Positions 1-8,309 of a stretch of 64,000 nucleotides of DNA are shown piece after piece. The number at the start of each line of letters is the position of its first letter. The stretch's first letter is position 1. The notes under the pieces were generated by a model. It did no database searches. It was given only the letters and a program-made list of their open reading frames with translations, and had not been told where the DNA came from. This DNA is from Sedimentisphaerales bacterium (lineage in GTDB: Bacteria; Planctomycetota; Phycisphaerae; Sedimentisphaerales; Anaerobacaceae): contig JAFGDN010000074.1 in the NCBI GenBank assembly GCA_016932095.1, forward strand, positions 1-64,000, in the 5' to 3' direction. The translations under genes and the position numbers were made by a program.

Positions 1-195
1 AACTGTCCCAAAGAGCGTGGGAATGGTGTAAAGAAAAGGGCTTCCTTGCCGATTTTAATGGAAAAAACAGGCAGGGAAGCCAAAAATGGCCGGCCATACC
101 GTCTCATTGGCCTGGATTATAAGATTAGAGCCAGGACGATGCGCGGCTTTAAGAATTGGCCAAAGGCGTTGGAACATTGCTATTTGTCGGAATAG
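1..195 (+). other. Possible C-terminal fragment of an ORF entering from the left edge
   Basis: Frame 1 is open from the first base to a TAG at 193-195, giving 64 residues rich in Arg, Lys and Gly and ending EHCYLSE. No family is recognised. An opposite-strand frame is also open here, so this may be chance. From 196 to 389 nothing coding is seen apart from the GC-rich hairpin at 218-255. Confidence 0.2.
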
Positions 196-217
196 CTGCG
201 GGGCAGGGATGGCGTCT

Positions 218-255
218 GCCCGCCTCGACTCGCCCGCGAGTCGGGCGAGGCGGGC
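218..255. repeat. GC-rich imperfect palindrome
   Basis: The arms gcccgcctcg (218-227) and cgaggcgggc (246-255) are complementary, and the interior contains a second nested stem (actcg / cgagt) with a short bulge. It has no following T tract, so it is not a good terminator. It is more like a small interspersed palindromic element. A different GC-rich palindrome lies in the gene-free stretch near 46.56 kb. Confidence 0.5.
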
Positions 256-389
256 GATTTGCGAAAAGTAATCTGAGGAAGCGGGCGATGCGGCCGACCC
301 CCGAAAATTCCCCCGCAATCTTCGGGACAGTTATGGATGCTTGATTTTCTTTACAATTTTCGGCCTTGCCTGTATGATTTACGTCTGTT

Positions 390-461
390 GCCGATGTAGC
401 TCAACGGTAGAGCACGGCTTTCGTAAAGCCGGGGTTATGGGTTCAAATCCCATCATCGGCT
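390..461 (+). tRNA. tRNA-Thr (anticodon CGT)
   Basis: A complete cloverleaf can be drawn. The acceptor stem is gccgatg / catcggc, followed by a D-arm, an anticodon stem cggct / agccg with loop ttcgtaa (anticodon CGT, reading ACG), a 5-nt variable region, and a T-arm with loop ttcaaat. CCA is not encoded; the discriminator base is t. It lies 70 bases upstream of the next gene on the same strand. Confidence 0.95.
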
Positions 462-532
462 ATTATGTTTTTGTACAGGGTGATGCACAATTTGTCTTGT
501 TGCATGTATAAAGTAATGATTAGGAGTCAAAT

Positions 533-964
533 ATGAGCAATGCGGATAAAGCGGCGGGGATTTTCAAAGAAGGATTTTCGTGTTCAATGGCGATGCTTTC
601 GACTTATTGTGAGCAGTTCGGCCTGGATAAAAATTTGGCATACAAGGTCAGCAGTGGATTCGGAGGCGGTATGCACTTAGACCAGACCTGCGGGGCGGTA
701 ACGGGCGCCTTTATGGTAATCGGCCTGAAATTCGGCAGGACGAGGGCCGACGACATCGAAGCCAAAATGAAGGTTGCCAAGATGACAAACGAATTCGCCA
801 AGAAATTCAAGGCGCGCCACGGCTCTATCGGCTGCACCGCTCTCATCGGCTGCAATATCAGCACCCCGCAGGGTTTCGAAGAGGCCAGAAAGAAGAACCT
901 GTTTGAACAGGTCTGCCCCAAATACGTCGTTTCAGCAGCGGAAATTCTGGACGAGATGCTCTAA
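533..964 (+). CDS. C_GCAxxG_C_C family redox-type protein
   Basis: A 143-residue protein of the C_GCAxxG_C_C family, named for its conserved cysteine pattern. Visible elements are an N-terminal CSMAMLSTYCEQFG segment, the central CGAVTGA motif, and later IGCTALIGC and QVCPKYV cysteines. Family members are thought to bind a metal or haem/redox centre, and the precise role is unknown. A good AGGAG ribosome site precedes the ATG. Its stop codon overlaps the start of the LarE-like gene by one base (TAATG), so the two are probably translated together. Length is typical for the family. Confidence 0.88.
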   Translation: MSNADKAAGIFKEGFSCSMAMLSTYCEQFGLDKNLAYKVSSGFGGGMHLDQTCGAVTGAFMVIGLKFGRTRADDIEAKMKVAKMTNEFAKKFKARHGSIGCTALIGCNISTPQGFEEARKKNLFEQVCPKYVVSAAEILDEML

Positions 965-1794
965 TGCCGAACGCTTTAAGCAAAAAGCTTGAAAAACTAA
1001 AACGCATCTTAAAAGAGTTTGGCAGTGTTGTTGTTGCCTACTCTGGCGGGGTGGATAGCACGTTTTTACTCAAAGTGGCTGTCGATACGCTGGGGGCAGG
1101 AAACGTGCTGGCCTGTATCAGTGCAGGCGTTGTCGAGCCGAGAAATGTTTTGAAAAGGGCGAGAAAAACCGCAAAGTATTTCGGCGTTCGCCTCATAATC
1201 ATCGACGCCGATGAGCTTAAAGACCCCAATTTCGTCGCCAATAAGGCGGACAGGTGTTTCCACTGCAAGAGCCATTTATGTCAGGAGCTTTTGGAAATAG
1301 CGAGCAAAAAGGGTTTGAAACACGTCGTATTCGGCGCAAACGCCGACGACCTCGATGATTTTCGTCCCGGCAACCGGGCAATGAAGATTTTTGGCGTCCG
1401 CTCACCTTTAGCCGAGACGGGATTGACAAAAAAGGATATACGAGCGCTTAGCAGGAAATTGAAACTTGAGACAGCCGACGTGCCCGCGTCGCCGTGCCTG
1501 GCCTCCCGGCTGGCCTACGGCCTTGAGATTAACGAAGACCGACTCAATCAAATTGAGCAGGCCGAGAATTTTCTGTGTTCGCTTGGCCTGGTTGAATTTC
1601 GCGTTCGTCATCACGACACGATTGCCCGAATCGAGGTCCACCCGCAGGATTTCAAAAAAATTATGAATCAGCCGAACCGCTCGAAGATTATCAAAAAACT
1701 AAAGTCCCTCGGCTTCAAATATATCGCAATTGATTTACAGGGCTTCCGCTCCGGGGCGATGAATGAGGTTTTGTCAAAAAGCGGAAAAAGTTAG
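964..1794 (+). CDS. larE: ATP-dependent sacrificial sulfur transferase LarE
   Basis: A 276-residue PP-loop ATP pyrophosphatase. The signature YSGGVDST lies at residues 26-33. The SPCLASR motif at 177-183 places Cys178 at the site of the sacrificial sulfur-donor cysteine of LarE. An additional CFHCKSHLC cluster lies at 98-106. In LarE proteins the enzyme adenylates and sulfurises a nicotinic-acid-derived dinucleotide to make the nickel-pincer cofactor of lactate racemase and related LarA enzymes. LarA, LarB and LarC are not in the window, so the exact substrate here is inferred. It overlaps the upstream C_GCAxxG_C_C gene by one base. Confidence 0.9.
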   Translation: MPNALSKKLEKLKRILKEFGSVVVAYSGGVDSTFLLKVAVDTLGAGNVLACISAGVVEPRNVLKRARKTAKYFGVRLIIIDADELKDPNFVANKADRCFHCKSHLCQELLEIASKKGLKHVVFGANADDLDDFRPGNRAMKIFGVRSPLAETGLTKKDIRALSRKLKLETADVPASPCLASRLAYGLEINEDRLNQIEQAENFLCSLGLVEFRVRHHDTIARIEVHPQDFKKIMNQPNRSKIIKKLKSLGFKYIAIDLQGFRSGAMNEVLSKSGKS

Positions 1795-1847
1795 CCCATA
1801 TCTTTTGCTGATGTAATAGTGTAAATGGCGTTGGCTCAATCTGATAC

Positions 1848-2381
1848 TCAATCCGCGTCGGTCCCGTCACTTGGAGCTATTTTGCTAAGCAGATGAAATA
1901 CTACCTCCATCACATTTCGTGCATCCTTTTCGATGATAGAATATCGAGATTTATTGGTGATGACCGAACGAAACTCAATTGTGTCTTTATCGAGAGGTTT
2001 TCTAAAATGAGTGACCGGATTGCGAATCTTTTTGGCTTGGTTTAGTTTGTCGAAATCTTCTTTTGTCAGCCAACCACGACGCAATGCTTCTTTAAATAAT
2101 AACGAAACATTGGCTCTTTCAAGGTCACTACGACCTGAAGCATAAAGTAAAGATGCTAAAGTGTGTTCAATGAAGGCAAATCCCAAAACTATGGTAGCAA
2201 AAAACAGTCCGTAAACATAAGAATATCTTGCTTCTTCAAAAAGATAATAGGTAATTAACGCACCGTGAAAAATCCATCCCTCATTTGGTGGCGCGATTGA
2301 AGCAAGCCAATTAAGACGAGCGACTCTCTCGTTTCGGCATTTTTCATCTTCTTGTGAAACCCATTCTTCTGATTGCATCAT
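1848..2381 (-). CDS. Hypothetical membrane-associated protein with HEPN-like R-x4-H motif
   Basis: A 177-residue protein with hydrophobic helices around residues 38-75 followed by a charged helical region. At residues 120-125 it has RNPVTH, which fits the R-x(4-6)-H catalytic motif of HEPN ribonuclease domains, in a helical context (KKIRNPVTHFRKP). It is AT-richer than its neighbours, suggesting recent acquisition. No nucleotidyltransferase partner is adjacent. The HEPN assignment rests on this motif alone. It could instead be a signalling or abortive-infection membrane protein. Two ATG codons (2381 and 2378) are possible starts. Confidence 0.65.
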   Translation of the reverse strand: MMQSEEWVSQEDEKCRNERVARLNWLASIAPPNEGWIFHGALITYYLFEEARYSYVYGLFFATIVLGFAFIEHTLASLLYASGRSDLERANVSLLFKEALRRGWLTKEDFDKLNQAKKIRNPVTHFRKPLDKDTIEFRSVITNKSRYSIIEKDARNVMEVVFHLLSKIAPSDGTDAD

Positions 2382-2514
2382 TAGAAACCGTACTTTGTCT
2401 TACATGGTTTCATATAAGCCACCTTGTTCTTTATCAGAATTTCCACTATGGTGACTCTGGTTTCTGGTTTACAACCTATCTAATTCTTCCCGGATGGTTT
2501 GCGGCAGTAATAAT
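2382..2514 (+). other. Short stretch that reads like a membrane-protein fragment
   Basis: Between two minus-strand genes, the plus strand reads through without stops as an aromatic-rich hydrophobic segment (for example HISHLVLYQNF, TTYLILPGWFAAVIIY). It has no start of its own inside the gap and runs into antisense sequence on both sides. It may be the relic of a membrane-protein gene or chance. Confidence 0.15.
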
Positions 2515-2883
2515 TTATGCTGCGGGGAGCGGGCCTGCGGCGACGAGTTTTTTGCGTGCTGAATCAACCGTGAGATTAAGACCTTCGAGCGTTCGTGCTC
2601 CGAGCAGAGCGAGGTCTCCATTTTCCGCAAAGACCACCTCATCTATGGTAAAGCGCCCATCCACTCGCAGTATAGCAAAACCAAGATTGCGTGTTACTAA
2701 TTCGCCGTTGGCCATAATGAAGGGAACATCTTTCTTTTCTCTATTAACGCCGATTTTTTCCAGCTTCGCTGCGGGAATCCAGGTGTACTCACTGCCGGTG
2801 TCCACCAGAAGTTTAGCGATTTGGATGGATTTTTTGCGGTCGGTATGATTCTCAACTTTGCAATTTATATAAAACGTGCCCAT
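2515..2883 (-). CDS. Retropepsin-like aspartic protease (clan AA)
   Basis: A 122-residue single-domain protein whose centre carries LLVDTGSEYTWIP (about residues 25-37). This is the D-T-G catalytic motif with flanking hydrophobic strands of retropepsin-like clan AA proteases, which act as homodimers. A second conserved hydrophobic-Gly segment (ALLGARTLEGLNLTVD) sits near the C-terminus, as in the family. There is no signal peptide. It precedes no recognisable substrate gene; the upstream neighbour on the same strand is a pRiA4b ORF-3 protein 44 bases away. Such proteases are common in planctomycetes and cyanobacteria, with unknown substrates. Confidence 0.82.
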   Translation of the reverse strand: MGTFYINCKVENHTDRKKSIQIAKLLVDTGSEYTWIPAAKLEKIGVNREKKDVPFIMANGELVTRNLGFAILRVDGRFTIDEVVFAENGDLALLGARTLEGLNLTVDSARKKLVAAGPLPAA

Positions 2884-2927
2884 ATCAATATATTACTGCT
2901 TTTCCTTATTGTTTGCAAGCCGCCTAA

Positions 2928-3590
2928 TTATATAAAATTATCTGGTTTTCGGGCGCGACAGCCCCGTAGTGTTGCGAGTTCTGCATTGATAGCTTCGAGG
3001 TTGAAACGTTCGGGTTTAAAGCCGGGAGGCATCCATCCGCGTATGTCTTTGTAATCCTTGTGTTTGGGATTTTTGAGGACTTCGAGCATATCATAGTAGC
3101 CCCAGATTCCGCCACAGTCCTCCGGCGGGCAGGCGAGTTCGCCAGCAAGACATACCGGATATTTTACTTTATCTGCTGGCGGGCTGATTTTTACCACCTC
3201 AATCAGATGCTCCCAGCCATCGCCAAAATCATACTCATAAATGAACTTACCTTTGACCGCCGGGGCCAATTCGTTCAGCGTTACCTTGTTCTCATTTCCT
3301 GTATCTTCCAATTCAAATCGCGGGTCACTAAAACAGCGTTCGTTATGCGTATATCCGCGCTTGCCCAGTGAGCGATACTCTTTGCGGGATAGGTCGGAGG
3401 CGATGAACTGATGCAGGTGTGAGTTGGTCCAGCCCATAACAATCTGGACAGCGTAGTGAAGGTTACCGAGGCTCATATCGCTTGGGACAGCGGCTCGTCG
3501 CCAGATAGGGGGCTTACTGCCGCGTAATGTAATTTTCAGTTCATAAATCTGAGTTGATTGGCTTTTACTGCCGGATGGTTTCTTTGGCAT
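2928..3590 (-). CDS. Plasmid pRiA4b ORF-3 family protein
   Basis: A 220-residue protein matching the pRiA4b ORF-3 / IS1096-passenger-like family. The N-terminus reads YELKITLRGSKPPIWRR, then LHYAVQIVMGWTNSHLHQF near residue 50 and YEYDFGDGWEHLIEV near 120, all hallmark family segments. A cysteine pair region (PVCLAGELACPPEDCGG) follows. The biochemical function is unknown, and the family is frequent on plasmids and mobile elements. A good GGAG ribosome site precedes the ATG. It starts 19 bases downstream of the hexokinase stop, so it may be co-transcribed with it. Confidence 0.88.
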   Translation of the reverse strand: MPKKPSGSKSQSTQIYELKITLRGSKPPIWRRAAVPSDMSLGNLHYAVQIVMGWTNSHLHQFIASDLSRKEYRSLGKRGYTHNERCFSDPRFELEDTGNENKVTLNELAPAVKGKFIYEYDFGDGWEHLIEVVKISPPADKVKYPVCLAGELACPPEDCGGIWGYYDMLEVLKNPKHKDYKDIRGWMPPGFKPERFNLEAINAELATLRGCRARKPDNFI

Positions 3591-3609
3591 ATTTTCTCCT
3601 GCAATTCGG

Positions 3610-4917
3610 TCAATTTGTCAATCCCGCTATTGCGGCGCCGATGAGAGTTGCGTTATCGACGCTGATAATCTCGTAATAAATACCGAGCTTGTTTTCGAGG
3701 TATTGCTTGAGATAAAACTCAATGCGGGATTTGAGCGTTTTCATCTGGTAAAAGGTCGTGCCTTCGGCCACGATGCAGATTGGGCGGGTAGGGTCGGCGC
3801 CCTGGCCTGACTTGATTGCCGTAGCGGAAAGATTTATTGCGGTCAGTTTGGCGGCGCGCTCGGTCAGTCGGTCTGCTGCATAATATAAGGTGAGGGTGTC
3901 CTCGATTTTGCCCTGTTTGCACACGTTTGAAAGGAGATTTTCGCCGTAAGGGTATTGCAGAAATTCGCTCATATCTTTCGTTTCAAGGCGGGACATTTCC
4001 CAGAGTGATCCGGCGACGTGTGTTGAAAACATATTTTCGGTACAGGCCTTTTGGATTGTTCGCAGGTAAAGGCCGCCAAGATACGCCCCTGAGAACATCT
4101 TCTCGAACTTGTGAACGCCGGGATTGGCGGTGGACTTGTCGAAGGAGATATCGATTTTGCCTCGATGACAGCGGCCGAAGTTGCCGGATTCAGTGTTGAT
4201 AATCTGGCTTTTCGATGGTTCGAGAGCTTCTATCTTTTTTAATTGGCTGTTTTTCTCGACGTAGCAGGCGTTGGTGCCCGTGCCTAAAATAAAGCCGATA
4301 TATGAGTCGTATGTTTTGTTTTTATAACGAACGCCCGCCAGCAGCGTCGCGACGGCATCGTTTAGCAGGACGATATGCTTATCGCCGCCGAGTCCCATCG
4401 ACGCAAGAGCGCGGTTCAGGTTTTCGCCGATAAGCTGACCGACGACCTCCTGGGCCTTGACTTCTTTTGAGAAGCGAATCAGTCGGCCGTCTTTGTTGGG
4501 GAACATTTCGACCGCGTATGAAAAGCAAAAGCCTATGTTCTCGGCAATGTGGGCGACGCCTTTGAGGCAGCCGGCCATAATCCTGAAGAATTCGTCTTTT
4601 CCGACTTCCTGCCTGAGGCCCGGCATTTTGTATAAACGCAGGTTTTCCATCACCGCTTTTTTCTGGTCATCGAAATAGACGGTTGCGACCCTGAAGTTTG
4701 TCCCGCCGGCGTCAATGGCGATTACCCGCTTGTTTGCTGGAATATCGGCCCCGACCTCGATATAAGTCGGTATCATATCGAGCGTGCTTTTACGACCCGC
4801 CAGGCCCCGCTGCATTTCTGAAAGAAACGCATCTACCGTCGCGTCCATCTCGATGTCGAGGTAGTCCATCTGGTATTTTCTAAGGAAACGAATTACGTTT
4901 TGCCTTATCTTCTTCAC
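3610..4917 (-). CDS. Hexokinase-type sugar kinase
   Basis: A 435-residue protein of the actin-fold hexokinase family. The phosphate-1 motif AIDAGGTNFRVATV is near residue 67. The segment LLNDAVATLLAG carries the likely catalytic Asp near 185, and FILGTGTNACYVE forms phosphate-2. ATP-dependent phosphorylation of glucose or a related hexose is expected. The start is GTG at 4917: an overlapping ATG two bases upstream is out of frame, and a GAGG site sits at the right distance from GTG. It follows galE by 15 bases, so hexose phosphorylation and UDP-galactose interconversion are probably encoded together. Confidence 0.88.
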   Translation of the reverse strand: MKKIRQNVIRFLRKYQMDYLDIEMDATVDAFLSEMQRGLAGRKSTLDMIPTYIEVGADIPANKRVIAIDAGGTNFRVATVYFDDQKKAVMENLRLYKMPGLRQEVGKDEFFRIMAGCLKGVAHIAENIGFCFSYAVEMFPNKDGRLIRFSKEVKAQEVVGQLIGENLNRALASMGLGGDKHIVLLNDAVATLLAGVRYKNKTYDSYIGFILGTGTNACYVEKNSQLKKIEALEPSKSQIINTESGNFGRCHRGKIDISFDKSTANPGVHKFEKMFSGAYLGGLYLRTIQKACTENMFSTHVAGSLWEMSRLETKDMSEFLQYPYGENLLSNVCKQGKIEDTLTLYYAADRLTERAAKLTAINLSATAIKSGQGADPTRPICIVAEGTTFYQMKTLKSRIEFYLKQYLENKLGIYYEIISVDNATLIGAAIAGLTN

Positions 4918-4932
4918 ATGCGCACCTCATTT

Positions 4933-5916
4933 TTAGTCCTCATATCCATTTGGGTATCTGCTGTGCCATTTCCAGGCGGACTCGACGATTTTTTCCAGCG
5001 ATGTCCATTTCGGCTGCCAGCCAAGCTCCTTTTTGGCTTTTGTCGCGTCGCAGACAAGCACCGGCGGGTCCCCCGGCCTGCGCTGTGTCTCAATGACTTT
5101 GAAGCTTTTACCTGACGCCTTCTTAACGGTATCAATTACCTCGCGAACGGAATGACCTTTGCCTATCCCGAGGTTGTAAATCAGCTCGGACCCCTTATCA
5201 AGTTTTTTCATTGCCAGCAGGTGGGCCAGGCACAGGTCTTCTATGTGTATGTAATCGCGGATACAGGTCCCGTCCGGTGTGGGGTAGTCGGTCCCGAATA
5301 TTTTGATTTCATAGGTTTTGCCCGTCGCGGCGAAAATTGTCAGCGGTATAAGATGCGATTCCGGTCGGTGGTCTTCACCGAGCGTCGAGCTGCGACCTGC
5401 CCCGCAGGCGTTGAAATATCGTAGCGCCGCGTAATTGAGCTTGCCCGCGACGGCCTGATGGTGGCACATTCTTTCGACCGCCAATTTTGTCTCGCCATAA
5501 GGATTGACTGGATTTTTCGGCGTCTGCTCGGTAACAGGCGACTTGTCCGGTATTCCGTAAACCGCGGCGGAGCTGCTGAAAACGAATTTGCCGACGCCCG
5601 CCTTCTCCATCGCGCTCAACAGCGTTTGTGTATTTGAGACGTTGTTTCGGTAGTATTTAAGCGGCTCGGTTACGGATTCGCCCGCCTCGATAAACGCGCC
5701 GAAGTGCATTACGGTCTCGATTTCGTATTTTTTCAGCGTCGCGGCTAACAAATCAAAATCGTCCAGGTCGCCTTTGACAAACTCGAATCCCTCGATTGCG
5801 GCCTTGTGGCCTTTGCTGAGATTATCGTAAACGACCGGCTGATGACCTTCGTCGGCCAGCATCGCCGTCATATTGCTGCCTATGTATCCGGCTCCGCCGG
5901 CGACTAATATCCTCAT
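4933..5916 (-). CDS. galE: UDP-glucose 4-epimerase GalE
   Basis: A 327-residue extended short-chain dehydrogenase. The NAD-binding GGAGYIGS is at residues 7-14. The serine strand FSSSAAVYG and the catalytic NPYGETK (Y-x3-K) lie in the middle, followed by LRYFNACGA. These are the standard features of GalE, which interconverts UDP-glucose and UDP-galactose. Length and motif order fit the family fully. It lies between a lipoprotein gene (4-base gap) and a hexokinase gene (15-base gap), forming a probable three-gene operon feeding nucleotide sugars to polysaccharide or glycoprotein synthesis. Confidence 0.96.
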   Translation of the reverse strand: MRILVAGGAGYIGSNMTAMLADEGHQPVVYDNLSKGHKAAIEGFEFVKGDLDDFDLLAATLKKYEIETVMHFGAFIEAGESVTEPLKYYRNNVSNTQTLLSAMEKAGVGKFVFSSSAAVYGIPDKSPVTEQTPKNPVNPYGETKLAVERMCHHQAVAGKLNYAALRYFNACGAGRSSTLGEDHRPESHLIPLTIFAATGKTYEIKIFGTDYPTPDGTCIRDYIHIEDLCLAHLLAMKKLDKGSELIYNLGIGKGHSVREVIDTVKKASGKSFKVIETQRRPGDPPVLVCDATKAKKELGWQPKWTSLEKIVESAWKWHSRYPNGYED

Positions 5917-5920
5917 TTGA

Positions 5921-6484
5921 TTAATTCCTTTTTCCTGCGGCGAGCTTTTTTTGTATGCGTTTGATGATTTCTGTTTCGAGCTGAGCGTCCCTGCCGAGGC
6001 CCGTCCACGTTATATTTGTTTTTTGCCGATGGCTGTCGCGGACTCTCTGAATGGAACGTCGTATTTCAACGTTCGACGCGCTGCCCTGTGAATCGTCGTC
6101 GATACTCAATCGTTGAGTGGATGCCGTGCAGTTGATACAAAGTTCGCCCGCCTGCTCGGTTATGTTCATTTCCACGGTTCTTCGAATGCTGTGAAGGTCG
6201 GCTTCGGCCTGATTGAATGAGCCGACGCTGTCGCTTCGCCAGAACTCAAACGATTGCGACCCCGGCAGCGGGTAGGTCCTTATCAGACCGGCTTCGGTGT
6301 CTGACTTTTTGACTGTAAAGTGCATTTCAGCGAGCACCCTTTCGGCGGCTGTCATAATCGCCTGTTTTGACGTGGTCGGCGTGCATAGCCGGTCGGTTGT
6401 CAGCACATATTTGTTGTCTGCGCACCCGGCAAGCAAAAGCGGCAGCATAAAAATGAGCGGTTTGGACATCCTTGTTTCAATCAT
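5921..6484 (-). CDS. Small lipoprotein of unknown function
   Basis: A 187-residue protein with a lipoprotein signal: positively charged N-terminus, hydrophobic stretch and lipobox LLLAGC with Cys near residue 21. The mature part includes a segment starting AAERVLAEMHFTVKKSD that resembles periplasmic domains with paired strands and helices, and two cysteines in ELCINC. No family is recognised. It is the first gene of the run leading into galE and hexokinase with only four bases between stop and start. An AAGG-GTG type ribosome site favours the upstream ATG; a second ATG lies five codons later. Confidence 0.75.
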   Translation of the reverse strand: MIETRMSKPLIFMLPLLLAGCADNKYVLTTDRLCTPTTSKQAIMTAAERVLAEMHFTVKKSDTEAGLIRTYPLPGSQSFEFWRSDSVGSFNQAEADLHSIRRTVEMNITEQAGELCINCTASTQRLSIDDDSQGSASNVEIRRSIQRVRDSHRQKTNITWTGLGRDAQLETEIIKRIQKKLAAGKRN

Positions 6485-6578
6485 CTTGCACCTTTATCTA
6501 AGACCGGCCGTCATTATACGCGGATAGCGCCGGCGACTCAATGGTTTAGCCGTCGCCGGCACGGCGACGATTCTTCAT

Positions 6579-8132
6579 TTAATCGCTGCCGAAGGCCAGG
6601 ACAGGGTAGAAAACAAGCGGTAGAAAAGCAAGCCCCAGACCGAAAAGAACGCTGCGCTCGAACGCCTTTGCGACGTTGATGCATATAAAAATTGACAGTC
6701 CAAAACCTATGAGTGGACCGACATACGGTATGAAGCCGACTAAGCAGGAGGCAAGACCTACCCATCCGGGCTGCTCGCCGACTTCCGCCAGGACCCACAT
6801 ATTATAGAATGGAACAATCGCCGCCCAGCCGGGCTGCCCTGCCTTGTCGAAAACCACCCACATTGAAGCAATCATTATTATCAGCAGGACGCCCCAGGCA
6901 ATCACAATAGCGCAGCAGCTTTTTGCCAAAGCAGGTAAGAATCCCGTCAGTCCCTCCTCCAGAGGCAGCAAAACTGCTTCCGACAATTCCCGAGCGCTCC
7001 TCGGCCCTATCGTAACTGAGCCCCCGGCATCGTCCTCTGTAGCGACGCAGTCGATTTTGAGCTCATTATCGACCTCGCTTATAGACAGTATGAGCGGTCG
7101 AAAAGTTTTTTTACCGGCTCGAACCATGTAGTACAGGTAATATCTGTCGCCCTGGGTGTTTGGCTCGTAATTCGTTCGTATGAATTTCACAGCAACGTTT
7201 TTATCTTTAAATAAACCGGTCATAGAGTCCATTTGTTCGGTTGTAACGCTTGTCTGCAAACTCGGTATCAGGAGTTTTTTGGCTCCTGCGGTGTCGCCGG
7301 CTTTCAAGCTTTCTGTATAAAACTCGGCGGTTTGTTTTGCCCTTTCGGTAAGCGGGCCGTTTTTAGAGCTCATTTGCTTGAAAACGCTGAAAAAAGTAAA
7401 AATAACGTAGCCCATAAACGCCGCATAAATCAACGCGCAGATACTTCCAATGACCAGCTCGCGTCCTATATTTGTCGGCCCGCGGCGTTGAGCCGTTCCC
7501 GTGCCGGCCGGAAGCTCGTTAGAGCATATCAGGCAAACCCCCGCCTCAGGCGGATTCATTTCACCGCACTTGGGACACCTTACCCTGGCAATCGGCTTTT
7601 CCTGCTCCGGCGTTGGTGCCAGATGGAGCGGCTCATCCTGCGGTGGACTTTGTCGAACCTCATCCGCCGGCAGGTTTAACAGCCCGCCGACCGATTCATC
7701 CTTGAGTAGTGCGCCGCCTAACATTTCATTTATGTCCGCTTCGTCGTCGGGCGACGTCTTTGTTTCCTTAGGCGATAAAAGCGCGTCAAAATCCAGCTCC
7801 TGGTCAATAGGGCTTGATGTTTTTGGCTGCGGGGCCGCGTTGCTGCCTTTCGGCGTGGGAACCTGCATTAGTGTCCCGCACTTGGCGCATTTTACGGTCT
7901 TTCCCGCGTAATTTTTGCTTACCCCGATTTTCTGGTTGCAGCCGGGACAGCGAATCTTGATTATGTTTGATTGAGCGTTTGAGGGCGCCCGGGCGGGGCT
8001 TGCCGCCTTACCGGGGGCGGGCGAGGGAATACGAATCATCTGCCGGCATTTCGGGCAGTGAATTTCCCTGCCGGCGTAAATGTCTTTGGCGTTAACCTTT
8101 TGACCGCAGTGAGGACAGTCAAAGCTAATCAC
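6579..8132 (-). CDS. Multi-zinc-ribbon membrane protein with DUF5684-like C-terminus
   Basis: A 517-residue protein built from three zinc ribbons and a membrane part. Ribbons 1 and 2 (Cys pairs near 6/9-26/29 and 62/65-82/85) share the planctomycete C-x2-C-x10-AG-x4-CPxC style. A third (CPKCGEM...CLIC) lies near 186-202. After one transmembrane helix near 228-250 comes a soluble globular segment (about 260-370). The end of the protein has several helices with WVVFDKAGQPGWAAIVPFYN, characteristic of the DUF5684 / signal-peptidase-like membrane module. A role in envelope sensing is inferred only. Acidic linkers separate the ribbons. Confidence 0.82.
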   Translation of the reverse strand: MISFDCPHCGQKVNAKDIYAGREIHCPKCRQMIRIPSPAPGKAASPARAPSNAQSNIIKIRCPGCNQKIGVSKNYAGKTVKCAKCGTLMQVPTPKGSNAAPQPKTSSPIDQELDFDALLSPKETKTSPDDEADINEMLGGALLKDESVGGLLNLPADEVRQSPPQDEPLHLAPTPEQEKPIARVRCPKCGEMNPPEAGVCLICSNELPAGTGTAQRRGPTNIGRELVIGSICALIYAAFMGYVIFTFFSVFKQMSSKNGPLTERAKQTAEFYTESLKAGDTAGAKKLLIPSLQTSVTTEQMDSMTGLFKDKNVAVKFIRTNYEPNTQGDRYYLYYMVRAGKKTFRPLILSISEVDNELKIDCVATEDDAGGSVTIGPRSARELSEAVLLPLEEGLTGFLPALAKSCCAIVIAWGVLLIIMIASMWVVFDKAGQPGWAAIVPFYNMWVLAEVGEQPGWVGLASCLVGFIPYVGPLIGFGLSIFICINVAKAFERSVLFGLGLAFLPLVFYPVLAFGSD

Positions 8133-8309
8133 GATAGAACCTCTCCGGTTGTCTTCATCCGGCAGTTCATTTTAATCCGCAAACGCATTTTTCCCGCCTC
8201 GTAGAAGCAAAAGCGTTACAGAATTATCCTCTTAATTTATAAAGAGTGTAACCTTAAAACCGCAAAATGTCAATCAAATTAGGGACAGTCGTCTGTTTTG
8301 AGGATTATA

